NCBI RefSeq assembly: GCF_001040845.1 | Contig: NZ_CP011941.1 | Location: 2,018,828 to 2,082,827, forward strand | Source: Synechococcus sp. WH 8020 | GTDB taxonomy: Bacteria; Cyanobacteriota; Cyanobacteriia; PCC-6307; Cyanobiaceae | Reading direction: 5' to 3' | DNA: 64,000 nt | Part shown: positions 1 to 7,898 of the stretch, one piece after another | Layout: each line of letters starts with the position of its first letter | Numbering within the stretch: position 1 is the first letter of the stretch | Made by a program: the position numbers and the translations under genes | The notes under the pieces: generated by a model | What the model was told of the DNA's origin: nothing | The model's input: the letters and a program-made list of their open reading frames with translations, nothing else | Databases searched by the model: none

Positions 1-5
1 TACCT

Positions 6-1364
6 ATGTCTTACCTCATCACCATCGGCCCTGGGCCCATTCTCAACGAGCTAGTGAGCTGGGGGGCGTATCTCAACCGGGGCACTGTTCTTCTTCAATT
101 ACTTGTGGTTGGCGTTGTGATGGTCGCGGAACAACGCGGTGCACTTCGAAGGAGTGTGAGACACAGGCTATTTCCTGAATACATCCGAGTGCTGATCGGC
201 CCTCTACTTCTCTTAATCAGTTCTGCCCTATTTCTCCTGGCAGGCCTGCCATGGGGACTACTGCGTTACTTCGGACTGCTCTGGCTGGGCTGGATGTCAT
301 TCACACCTCTAAAAACGTTACTTCTAAATATCAACAAAAAATTTCCGGTTAATGAATTAGAAAGCACATTTTTAAGGCCTGTTTACGTTATCGTGGCCTC
401 CCTTTCTTTTGTGAGGTTGATGGGAAGCACAGAAAACCTGTCGCAAACTCCTATCGCCAATCTGTTTGGAGTAGAGCTCACTCTTGGCCGAATTTACCTC
501 GCTGTAATCGCGATTTACGTGATCATCACCCTGGCGTCTAGGCCTGCAACCTTTTTAGCTTGGCTCAGTGGGGTGTTGTTTGGAGTCCGTCCACGCAATC
601 GAAGAGGTCTAGAGCTGTTATTCCGCTACAGCGTGATCATCGTTGGGGTCATCGCAGTTGCTTACTACATCGGTATCGACGGCACCGCCTTCATCGCCAT
701 TGCGGGCGGACTCTCTGTAGGAATCGGCTTCGGTGTCAAGGAAATCGTCTCGAACTTCATTAGCGGCATCTGGTTGTTGTTTGAGGGTTCAGTGCGGCCA
801 GGTGAAATTTTAATGATCAATGGTGACCCTTGCACAGTGCGAAATCTAAGACTGAGAGCCACGCAACTCAGACGAGGACGCGATGGGGCCGAACTATTAA
901 TACCCAATCAAACTTTTTTCACAACAGAAGCAACATCCTTCACCGCAACAGAAACATCAAGGCGCGACAGTGTAGTGGTTGGCGCGGCCTACGATCACGA
1001 CCCCGACATGATTGTGGAGCTATTAAAAACAATTGCCAAAGAGCACAAAAAAGTTTTGGAGTATCCACCAGTTAACGCATTCGTTATCGACTTTGCTGAT
1101 TCTTCGATCAATTACAAGTTGTGTTTCTGGGTGGCCAATCCCCTCGACTCCTTTGAAGTTGGCAGTGATCTACGCCGAACAATCTGGAAGCAATTTGAAC
1201 AGAAAGGAATCACCATTCCGTTCCCACAACGTCAGGTGTATCCAATGGAATGGCCACCAAACCTTCAACAAAGTCTGCACTCAGCTGGAGGCGGAGGTGT
1301 AATACCTCAAGGCATACAACCAGAACTGACGGGCAGCGACGAAAAACCCAACAGCGAGGCCTAA
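6..1364 (+). CDS. MscS-family mechanosensitive ion channel (copy 1)
   Basis: This is a 452-residue inner-membrane channel of the MscS family, which releases solutes on hypo-osmotic shock. About five or six hydrophobic helices fill residues 26-225. The pore-lining helix and start of the beta domain follow at about 230-300, with the glycine-rich GGLSVGIGFGVKEI, then RPGEILMI and LLIPNQTFF. The rest is the cytoplasmic alpha/beta domain. The protein is longer than E. coli MscS (286 aa) because of extra N-terminal helices. It is a close paralogue of the gene at 5326-6600: both end in PQRQVYPMEWPPN. Its last 84 nt overlap the convergent permease gene at 1281-2069. Family is certain; gating stimulus is unknown. 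Confidence 0.9.
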   Translation: MSYLITIGPGPILNELVSWGAYLNRGTVLLQLLVVGVVMVAEQRGALRRSVRHRLFPEYIRVLIGPLLLLISSALFLLAGLPWGLLRYFGLLWLGWMSFTPLKTLLLNINKKFPVNELESTFLRPVYVIVASLSFVRLMGSTENLSQTPIANLFGVELTLGRIYLAVIAIYVIITLASRPATFLAWLSGVLFGVRPRNRRGLELLFRYSVIIVGVIAVAYYIGIDGTAFIAIAGGLSVGIGFGVKEIVSNFISGIWLLFEGSVRPGEILMINGDPCTVRNLRLRATQLRRGRDGAELLIPNQTFFTTEATSFTATETSRRDSVVVGAAYDHDPDMIVELLKTIAKEHKKVLEYPPVNAFVIDFADSSINYKLCFWVANPLDSFEVGSDLRRTIWKQFEQKGITIPFPQRQVYPMEWPPNLQQSLHSAGGGGVIPQGIQPELTGSDEKPNSEA

Positions 1365-2069
1365 CCCAAGCCAGAGCATGGGGGCGTTAGCCCGCCCCAG
1401 CACGACTTCAGCCGGAACAGTCGTCAGAAATGCCACTGGAATCACCAAGGTGAAGAGCAAACGCAAGGGCGCTGGATAGGCTGCTACGGGATAGCGACCA
1501 GATGCCAACACAGCCCGCAAAACCTCAGTGGCATTCCAGGTTTTCACAAACCAAATGCTGGTCGCGGCAATTAAAAACCAGAGTGAATAGAGGATCAACC
1601 CAGCAGCGAAAAGCATCACCAACACCACCGCAATGCCGAGAGGTGTCAAAGCAGCACCAGCCTGATGCCCGCCCCAAATCACCAATAACAAGCCAAGAAC
1701 AATCTCCGGCAACCCTGCTGGTGAGATGGTCCGCAATGACAACCAGAACTGACTATCAATCGGCTTCAGCAGTACAAAATCAAGCGTTCCTTCACGCACA
1801 TGGGTCACGATCGAAGACAGGTTGGGGCGTAACCAGGTGCTGGCCACCCCATCGAGAACCGTATAAAAACCCTGAACAATCAAGGCTTCGTGCCAGCTCC
1901 ACCCACCCAACTCACGGCCTGGTCCAAAAAAGAGAGAGAGCATGAACAGGCTGCCTAGCAAGCTCAAGCCAACCGCAATCAACTCAATCACAACATTGAA
2001 TTGATACTCCAACTGTGAGGCCACGGCTGTTCCCCAAAATCGCCGGAGACTTTTGAAGTAACGCCCCAT
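1281..2069 (-). CDS. ABC-2 type exporter permease, second subunit (DUF990/COG3694-like)
   Basis: A 262-residue integral membrane protein with about six hydrophobic segments. It has the character of the COG3694/DUF990 permeases that pair with a COG4587 permease and a COG4586 ATPase. It is the last gene of a three-gene minus-strand operon: its ATG abuts the stop of the preceding permease with no gap. The substrate of this exporter type is generally unknown. The 3' end overlaps the convergent MscS gene by 84 nt, so no separate terminator fits between them. Confidence 0.85.
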   Translation of the reverse strand: MGRYFKSLRRFWGTAVASQLEYQFNVVIELIAVGLSLLGSLFMLSLFFGPGRELGGWSWHEALIVQGFYTVLDGVASTWLRPNLSSIVTHVREGTLDFVLLKPIDSQFWLSLRTISPAGLPEIVLGLLLVIWGGHQAGAALTPLGIAVVLVMLFAAGLILYSLWFLIAATSIWFVKTWNATEVLRAVLASGRYPVAAYPAPLRLLFTLVIPVAFLTTVPAEVVLGRANAPMLWLGLGLAVGFFVAARQFWLYALRYYTSASS

Positions 2070-2867
2070 TCAGGCCCCCATCGCGCTGTACCGCCGAACC
2101 CCAGCGCGCCAAAGCAGAAGCACAAGCGGCAAAAGCAGCGCAATCCAGGCGAACTGGATTGCAAATCCAGCCAACAAGTCAACAGGTTGTTCCGCTAAAA
2201 CACGCGCCGGAAAGTCAATCAGATAGGGGAAGGGCGTCCACTGAGCCAACGCACGAACGAGGGGTGGAAAAGCGGTGAGAGGAGCAAGCAGACCAGACAA
2301 GAAAAGGAAGGGAATGAACAACAACCTCTCCAGAGCACTGGCCTTTTCACTCCAAAAGCAAAGTGAAGCAATCAGGCTTTGCAACAAAAAAGCAATCGAG
2401 AAGGCCATCCATGTGGCCAACCAAGCCAGAACAAAATGACCCAAGGATGGCAACCAGAAGGCCTTGGGCTGAATCAGAAAGAAAATCGCGGTGATGGCCG
2501 CAGCAAAAGGCAAACGCGTGAGCTGCTCGCCAAGATGACTTGCGACATATCGCCAGAGCGGATGGAGTGGCTGAAGAAGATATGGAGACAATCTGCCAGT
2601 GAGAGCATCCTCTTCAAAGTCGTAAACCATCCAAACAACAGAAAACTGTCGCACCAAAAAGGCACTCAAAAAATAACGATCAAGGCCTACACCATCCATC
2701 CCCAACACACCGCGAGCATCACTGCCATTCCAAAGGCTGAGCATGATAAACGGGAGAACACCCGAAAGAGCCCACAGGGCGATTTCGGCTCGATATTCCA
2801 ACATATGAGCGTATTCCGTGCCCAATAAAACTCTAATAATCTTGCGATTCAATCCAAAAATCCGCAT
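2070..2867 (-). CDS. ABC-2 type exporter permease, first subunit (COG4587-like)
   Basis: A 265-residue polytopic membrane protein (MRIFGLNRKIIRVLLGTEYA...) with six predicted helices, of the ABC-2/COG4587 type. The ATG at 2865-2867 overlaps the TGA of the upstream ATPase gene by one base (TGATG), which supports this start. A TTG one codon earlier is also possible. It forms a heterodimeric permease with the next gene. Typical ABC-2 exporters pump hydrophobic compounds, lipids or glycans; the cargo here cannot be read from sequence. Confidence 0.85.
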   Translation of the reverse strand: MRIFGLNRKIIRVLLGTEYAHMLEYRAEIALWALSGVLPFIMLSLWNGSDARGVLGMDGVGLDRYFLSAFLVRQFSVVWMVYDFEEDALTGRLSPYLLQPLHPLWRYVASHLGEQLTRLPFAAAITAIFFLIQPKAFWLPSLGHFVLAWLATWMAFSIAFLLQSLIASLCFWSEKASALERLLFIPFLFLSGLLAPLTAFPPLVRALAQWTPFPYLIDFPARVLAEQPVDLLAGFAIQFAWIALLLPLVLLLWRAGVRRYSAMGA

Positions 2868-3841
2868 CAAACACCTCCCTGGCGAAACAGATCACCGATC
2901 AGCTGGTCAATCGGGGGATCATTCACCTCCAGATCACGCACGTCAAAGCGTTCCAAAAGTTGTGCCACAACGGCAGTGAGCTGATCAGGCTGTACTCGCA
3001 AGTTCACCTCGCAGTCGCGACAACTGTCGAGCCTGCCAAGGCCAGAAAATGCCTCAGCCCCAACGGGAGCAGCAAGTTCGAGGCGAACATGGCGCTCGGG
3101 CGCAAGCCGACTTGCCAAGCGATCAAGCGGTCCATCGTGGAACAAATGCCCCTGATGAATCAACAACACACGCGGACATAAGGCCGTGATATCTGCCATG
3201 TAATGACTCGTGAGCAGCACAGTGGCACCAGTCCTTTGGTTGTAATCCGACAAAAACTTCCGAACCCGGGCTTGCGCATTCACATCCAAGCCAAGGGTGG
3301 GCTCATCAAGGAACAACACCTCAGGCTGATGAAGCAAAGCCGCGAGCAGCTCGGCTTTCATGCGCTGGCCTAACGACAACTTACGAACAGGTCGGGTGAG
3401 CTCCTCTCCCAACTCCAACAAATCCGACAGCTCGGAAATACGGCGATTGGCATCCCGATCGTTAATGCCGTACACCGCAGCATTCACCCTCAAGGAATCC
3501 ATCGGTGGCAGATCCCACAGCAACTGCTGCTTCTGCCCCATCACCAACGTGATCCGGCGCAAAAAGTCTGGATGACGCTTTTGCGGTTGATGACCTGCAA
3601 CGACCACCTGGCCCGCACTCGGATTGATCAAGCCACACAACATTTTCAAGGTGGTGGTTTTGCCCGCGCCATTGGCACCAAGAAATCCCACCATCTCCCC
3701 AGGTTCAATGACAAAGGAAACGTCTCGTACCGCAGACACATCGCGATAACGACGATTCACAAAATGCTGGAGGGTGCCAGCCAGGCCAGGCTGCTTATCA
3801 GCAACCCGATAGATCTTGCTCAGCTGTTCAACCGTGATCAG
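2867..3841 (-). CDS. ABC exporter ATP-binding protein (COG4586-like), non-standard start
   Basis: Cytoplasmic ATPase of the ABC-2 exporter. Visible motifs are Walker A GANGAGKTT, signature LSLGQRMK, Walker B VLFLDEPTLGLD and the switch His in LLTSHY. The first standard start is a GTG at 3760 (297 aa, NRRYRDVSAV). The frame stays open for 27 more codons back to 3841 and reads ITVEQLSKIYRVADKQPGL, which is the normal first strand of this family. No ATG, GTG or TTG lies between the upstream TGA (3863-3865) and 3760. I therefore infer a CTG start at 3839-3841 (or ATC at 3836-3838). It heads the three-gene exporter operon. Confidence 0.85.
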   Translation of the reverse strand: MITVEQLSKIYRVADKQPGLAGTLQHFVNRRYRDVSAVRDVSFVIEPGEMVGFLGANGAGKTTTLKMLCGLINPSAGQVVVAGHQPQKRHPDFLRRITLVMGQKQQLLWDLPPMDSLRVNAAVYGINDRDANRRISELSDLLELGEELTRPVRKLSLGQRMKAELLAALLHQPEVLFLDEPTLGLDVNAQARVRKFLSDYNQRTGATVLLTSHYMADITALCPRVLLIHQGHLFHDGPLDRLASRLAPERHVRLELAAPVGAEAFSGLGRLDSCRDCEVNLRVQPDQLTAVVAQLLERFDVRDLEVNDPPIDQLIGDLFRQGGV

Positions 3842-4078
3842 TGAAGATGAAGGGTTCAGGGATCACACCAGACTCTGAGAGAAGAGTAGAAGCTTCAAAC
3901 CTATATGCGCAAAATCTGAAGTTAATTCCAGTCAAGATGGAATCTGCACAAATCAACTCAATCATCGCAAACAAAGCTGATTGATAAAGACTGCACACTC
4001 ATGCGCTGAACTCAACTCCCGTCTACAATGATAAGCATCATCAAAGACAATTAGCTAATCCTGGACAGAATCCCTGGC

Positions 4079-5317
4079 ATGCCAACAAGAGCTGGATTAA
4101 TCAACACCATCACAACCGCAACAATGATGTTGCCGCTCTTGCTTGCGGGCTGCTCATCAGCCAACAAGCCAGCCAGCACTCTTTATATTGCCTACCCAAT
4201 TCCAGACAACGAATTCACACAGACCTCTAAACAGCGCACGGAAAAGAGAATTCGCCTTTCGACTGAGCTATTCCTCAAAACAAATCCCAACACGCGTGTT
4301 GTCACAGTTGCCTACAGAGAGAATTCAATGAACGATCAGATCAGCGAAGATAGCAAACTCAACCTTGGACCAGACCTAATTTTAGGACCTGATTATGCAC
4401 TGCGAAATCTTTATCAAGACTCACTACTGAGCGCCTTTCCCAATAGCCTCCAGTGGAGACAACAGTACGACGAGGTCATCAAAAACATCTCTTTCGTTGA
4501 TGACAAACTTCTTTTCGCTCCCTATGCAATCCTTCCACAGATTTCTTGTTACAACAACAAGGCCGTAAAACAACCGCCTGAAACAATCCAAGAATTGGTA
4601 GAGCTTGGCGCCAGCGGCGTTCGAATCGGACTATCAACGCGCACCAATGAGATCTTTTGGACGGCTGGTTCTACCGGTGCAATCCCAGACATCAGCTCGC
4701 TGGTGAACAAGACAAGTCAAAACAAACTGCAAGCCAAAATCAAAGAGTGGATCACATGGTTACGACAAGCGGCTTATTACCAAAACATCTCCTTTTACAG
4801 CCAGCAATCTAAACTTATCAATGAATTGGCAGCGAATAATCTTGACTGGATATCCTGCCATTCTTATCAAGTACTGGAACTCAAAGAGAAAATGGGGGAA
4901 CACCTCGGCATTGCCATCCTTCCGAATGGAGTTCAAACTAAAGCTTTTGCTTGGCCGTTCTTGCTTGCTTTTGGCCTGGGCACTGATTCAAGCCCGTCAC
5001 AAAGGGAGATTGCTCTAAGTTATGTGAAATCGAATACCAATGCGGTAGGACAAAGGCAACTGATGCTTCGAACAGAGGATTTCCTACCAGCGAACAAGGA
5101 TGTTGATATTCCAAATCAAAGCTCACAAACACTCAAGGCCTACAACGAATCCTGGAACAAACAATCACTCAGCTATCTCAAGGAGTGGCCCATGATCCTT
5201 CAATACCTAGGAACACCCGAGAACTATCTTAAAGTCGACACAACACTAGCAAAATTAACCAGTGGGATCATCAGCGTTGACGAAGCAGTTCAGACTTTAA
5301 CCAACTTGGGCAAATAA
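4079..5317 (+). CDS. orphan extracellular solute-binding lipoprotein (family 1-like)
   Basis: A 412-residue periplasmic binding protein. The N-terminus is a lipoprotein signal: hydrophobic segment MMLPLLLAGCSS with lipobox LAGC, so the mature protein should be anchored at about Cys24. The remainder looks like family 1 (sugar/oligosaccharide-type) binding proteins, with an early DLILGPDYALRNLYQ segment and a mixed alpha/beta pattern. No ABC permease or ATPase of the importer type is adjacent. Instead an MscS gene starts 8 nt downstream with its own Shine-Dalgarno, so the two are very probably co-transcribed. Ligand unknown. Confidence 0.75.
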   Translation: MPTRAGLINTITTATMMLPLLLAGCSSANKPASTLYIAYPIPDNEFTQTSKQRTEKRIRLSTELFLKTNPNTRVVTVAYRENSMNDQISEDSKLNLGPDLILGPDYALRNLYQDSLLSAFPNSLQWRQQYDEVIKNISFVDDKLLFAPYAILPQISCYNNKAVKQPPETIQELVELGASGVRIGLSTRTNEIFWTAGSTGAIPDISSLVNKTSQNKLQAKIKEWITWLRQAAYYQNISFYSQQSKLINELAANNLDWISCHSYQVLELKEKMGEHLGIAILPNGVQTKAFAWPFLLAFGLGTDSSPSQREIALSYVKSNTNAVGQRQLMLRTEDFLPANKDVDIPNQSSQTLKAYNESWNKQSLSYLKEWPMILQYLGTPENYLKVDTTLAKLTSGIISVDEAVQTLTNLGK

Positions 5318-5325
5318 GGAAAATA

Positions 5326-6600
5326 ATGAATAACCTCCTTTTCGAGATTTCATCCTGGACTGGATACATTGATCGAGCAGCTGTTACATGGCAGTTGATC
5401 TTAATTCCCTGCGCACTGATCACTGACGGCTTCATTCGCAAACAGCTCAGCAGAAAAAATGCCTCACTCAGCACTTGTCTGGCCGTAGGTCCTCTGACAC
5501 TGATTGTCATCAGTATTTTGCTTGGGGTGGCATCCATTCCCACAGGAATCACAATCCGCTTTGGATCGATCTGGGCAGCATGGAACCTGCTGTTGTGGAT
5601 CGAACAGAAGCTAATCCAACGCAACCCGAAGGATCGAATAGCCCGATGGCTCAGGCGACTGGCAAGACCGGCCATCCTGGTTTTTGCACTGCTTTACTGC
5701 ATCGATCGACTCAGCAGCCTCTCATCCATCGGTCTCATTAATGTGGGCACATTGCTGGATTCCAAACTGGCGCTCGGCAAACTTTTTTCTTCCCTCATCG
5801 GCCTCTATCTGATTCTGATCGCCAGCGCACCGATCGCATTTCTGATCTCATGGTTATCACAAGCAGCCCTAAAATTCAGTGATCAAAGTCGCCATGCGAT
5901 TGAAATCATTGTTCGATATCTGCTCATCAGTTTTGGCCTCCTGGCTGTGGCCCTTCAGGCTGGTTTCAACGCAACAGCATTACTCACCATTTCAGCAGGA
6001 TTGTCGGTTGGCCTTGGTTTCGGAGTGAAAGAAATCTTTGCCAATATCTTCAGTGGAATCTGGCTCTTGTTCGAAGGATCCATCCGACCGGGAGAGATTC
6101 TGATGATCAAAGGCGAGCCTTGCCGAGTCAACAAATTATTACTTCGAGCCACACTCTTATCACGGGAACGGGATGACGCTGAACTGCTCATTCCCAACCA
6201 AACCTTGTTCAATCAAGATGCTGAATCATTCACCGCTGGCGAAAACTTCAGACGAGACGAAGTGGTTGTCGGTGCTGCCTATCACCATGAACCGCAGCAG
6301 GTGATGGCACTTCTCGAGCAGGTTGCCTGCCAACATCCAAGGGTCCTACTACATCCTGCACCCAAAGCTTTCGCGATCGACTTTGCAGAGTCGTCGATCA
6401 ACTACAAGCTCAAGTACTCGGTCCGTCATCCCCTCGAGGCTCTCACCGTGAGTAGTAACTTGCGTCAGGAGATCTGGACTGCGTTCAACGACCATGGGAT
6501 TGGCATCCCCTTCCCACAACGCCAGGTCTATCCGATGGAGTGGCCACCCAACAGTCAATCAAGCCTGCAATCCCAGCGAAACCCGCACGATCACTCCTAA
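5326..6600 (+). CDS. MscS-family mechanosensitive ion channel (copy 2)
   Basis: A 424-residue membrane protein paralogous to the channel at 6-1364. It shares SAGLSVGLGFGVKEIFANIFSG (pore helix), RPGEILMIKGEPC, ELLIPNQTLF and the same tail PQRQVYPMEWPPN. Five or so transmembrane helices precede the pore helix. A clear AGGA lies 9 nt before the ATG. It sits 8 nt after the orphan solute-binding lipoprotein, an unusual partnership that raises the idea of ligand-controlled channel activity (inference only). Confidence 0.9.
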   Translation: MNNLLFEISSWTGYIDRAAVTWQLILIPCALITDGFIRKQLSRKNASLSTCLAVGPLTLIVISILLGVASIPTGITIRFGSIWAAWNLLLWIEQKLIQRNPKDRIARWLRRLARPAILVFALLYCIDRLSSLSSIGLINVGTLLDSKLALGKLFSSLIGLYLILIASAPIAFLISWLSQAALKFSDQSRHAIEIIVRYLLISFGLLAVALQAGFNATALLTISAGLSVGLGFGVKEIFANIFSGIWLLFEGSIRPGEILMIKGEPCRVNKLLLRATLLSRERDDAELLIPNQTLFNQDAESFTAGENFRRDEVVVGAAYHHEPQQVMALLEQVACQHPRVLLHPAPKAFAIDFAESSINYKLKYSVRHPLEALTVSSNLRQEIWTAFNDHGIGIPFPQRQVYPMEWPPNSQSSLQSQRNPHDHS

Positions 6601-6986
6601 TCGTTTTCGGGCTAGCGCAGCTAGCACTGCAGTGTCTGCAGCTCACCGCCTACCCAAAGGCATCCCTGGATTGAATCTGACAAGACACAAAAAGTCGCAG
6701 AGTTCCTGCAAACAGGCTGCCTTTCACCAACTCAATCGATCTTTCTCAGTCCTTCACAACAGTGAGCAACTGAGTCGTCAAGGGACTGGGAACACGCCAG
6801 ACGAGTCATTGACAATGACATTACAAGCCTAAAATTAACTTAAAAGAGATCACGAACCCCAAGCTCAAGAGACAATACCAAATTAACAACCTATACTATT
6901 GATATCCACGGTTACATGATTACCACAAAAGATCAACGATAGGAACATTTTTGGCAAACACAAGCCTGTCCAAACCCTAACACTCA
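6601..6986. other. intergenic region, no gene seen
   Basis: These 386 bases are AT-rich toward the 3' end and hold no convincing reading frame. A TATACT hexamer at 6892-6897 could be the -10 element for the downstream lipoprotein gene, but I see no good -35 partner. A GCTAGC repeat pair lies near 6613-6627. Confidence 0.5.
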
Positions 6987-7898
6987 ATGCAATCAAGAAT
7001 GTCTATTTTAATGATAAAGCTCCTACTCATAGCATTTGCCGGAGTAATCGCTGGATGCAATTATAATCAATCAAAAAGAATTGAATCTAGCAACGAATCA
7101 AGGCTTGCGACAAATACGGTGAAAGATTGCGCGGGTGAGCATTCCGCAGATGCAAAACTTCGAACAGTTTCCATTGTCCCTCAATTCTCCGCCTCGAGAA
7201 TTCATTCTGATTACTGGCCTCTTCTTACAGAAATAGGAAAGCGCACAAATATATGCTTCAAGCTCGAACAACAAAAATCAATTCCGTCATTTGAAGTAGT
7301 GCTCAAATCAGGGTCTTACGATTATGCCTTTATGAACCCATACCATCAGGTGATGGTAAGCGATATCTATCAACCTATCATTAGGGACAAGCAACGTTTG
7401 CTCACAGGGATCATTGTGACCAACAAAGGCAGCAATATTAATTCCGTACAGCAAATCAATGGACGCACATTATTGCTGCCGGCACCCAATGCATTTGGCG
7501 CATCACTACTGACACGGGCATACCTTGACAAGAAGAATATCAAGTTCAATCCAAAATACGTGAAAACGCATCAAAATGTTTATCGCGGGGTCGCACGAGA
7601 TTCGGAGCTTATTGGGGGCGGGGTCAACAACACATTCAACCGCGAAAGCGACGAGCTTCGCTCCAATCTATCTGTCTTGGTTGAGACCCCTGGGTACCCA
7701 GCTCATCCCTTTTCAGCACTGAAAGAGCTACCCCCTGAAGAAATAAAGAACGTTCAAAATGCGTGGATCACGATTTCAAAAGATTCCAATTCAAAAAATC
7801 TATTTAGGCAAGTTCAGATAAAAATCCCTATCAAGGCTAACTACACTCAAGATTACGCCCCACTTAAAAATCTTAGGCTGGAAAAATACGTGCAATGA
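6987..7898 (+). CDS. PhnD-like phosphate/phosphonate-type solute-binding lipoprotein
   Basis: A 303-residue lipoprotein with signal segment LLLIAFAGVIAGC (lipobox IAGC, Cys about 23). The mature part fits the PF12974 (PhnD-like) fold: VSIVPQFSASRIHSDYWPLL, SYDYAFMNPYHQVM and GRTLLLPAPNAFGASL all match the family pattern. No phosphonate permease or ATPase is nearby. The stop overlaps the ATG of the GGDEF-EAL gene (ATGA), so translation is probably coupled. PF12974 proteins are known as sensor inputs as well as transport subunits; a sensor role is my inference here. Local base composition is AT-rich. Confidence 0.8.
   Translation: MQSRMSILMIKLLLIAFAGVIAGCNYNQSKRIESSNESRLATNTVKDCAGEHSADAKLRTVSIVPQFSASRIHSDYWPLLTEIGKRTNICFKLEQQKSIPSFEVVLKSGSYDYAFMNPYHQVMVSDIYQPIIRDKQRLLTGIIVTNKGSNINSVQQINGRTLLLPAPNAFGASLLTRAYLDKKNIKFNPKYVKTHQNVYRGVARDSELIGGGVNNTFNRESDELRSNLSVLVETPGYPAHPFSALKELPPEEIKNVQNAWITISKDSNSKNLFRQVQIKIPIKANYTQDYAPLKNLRLEKYVQ

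Noticed and set aside
2379-2828. 149-codon plus-strand frame inside the ABC-2 permease
   Set aside because: It is antisense to a clear membrane protein gene; the Lys/Gln-rich reading is the complement of Leu/Phe codons.
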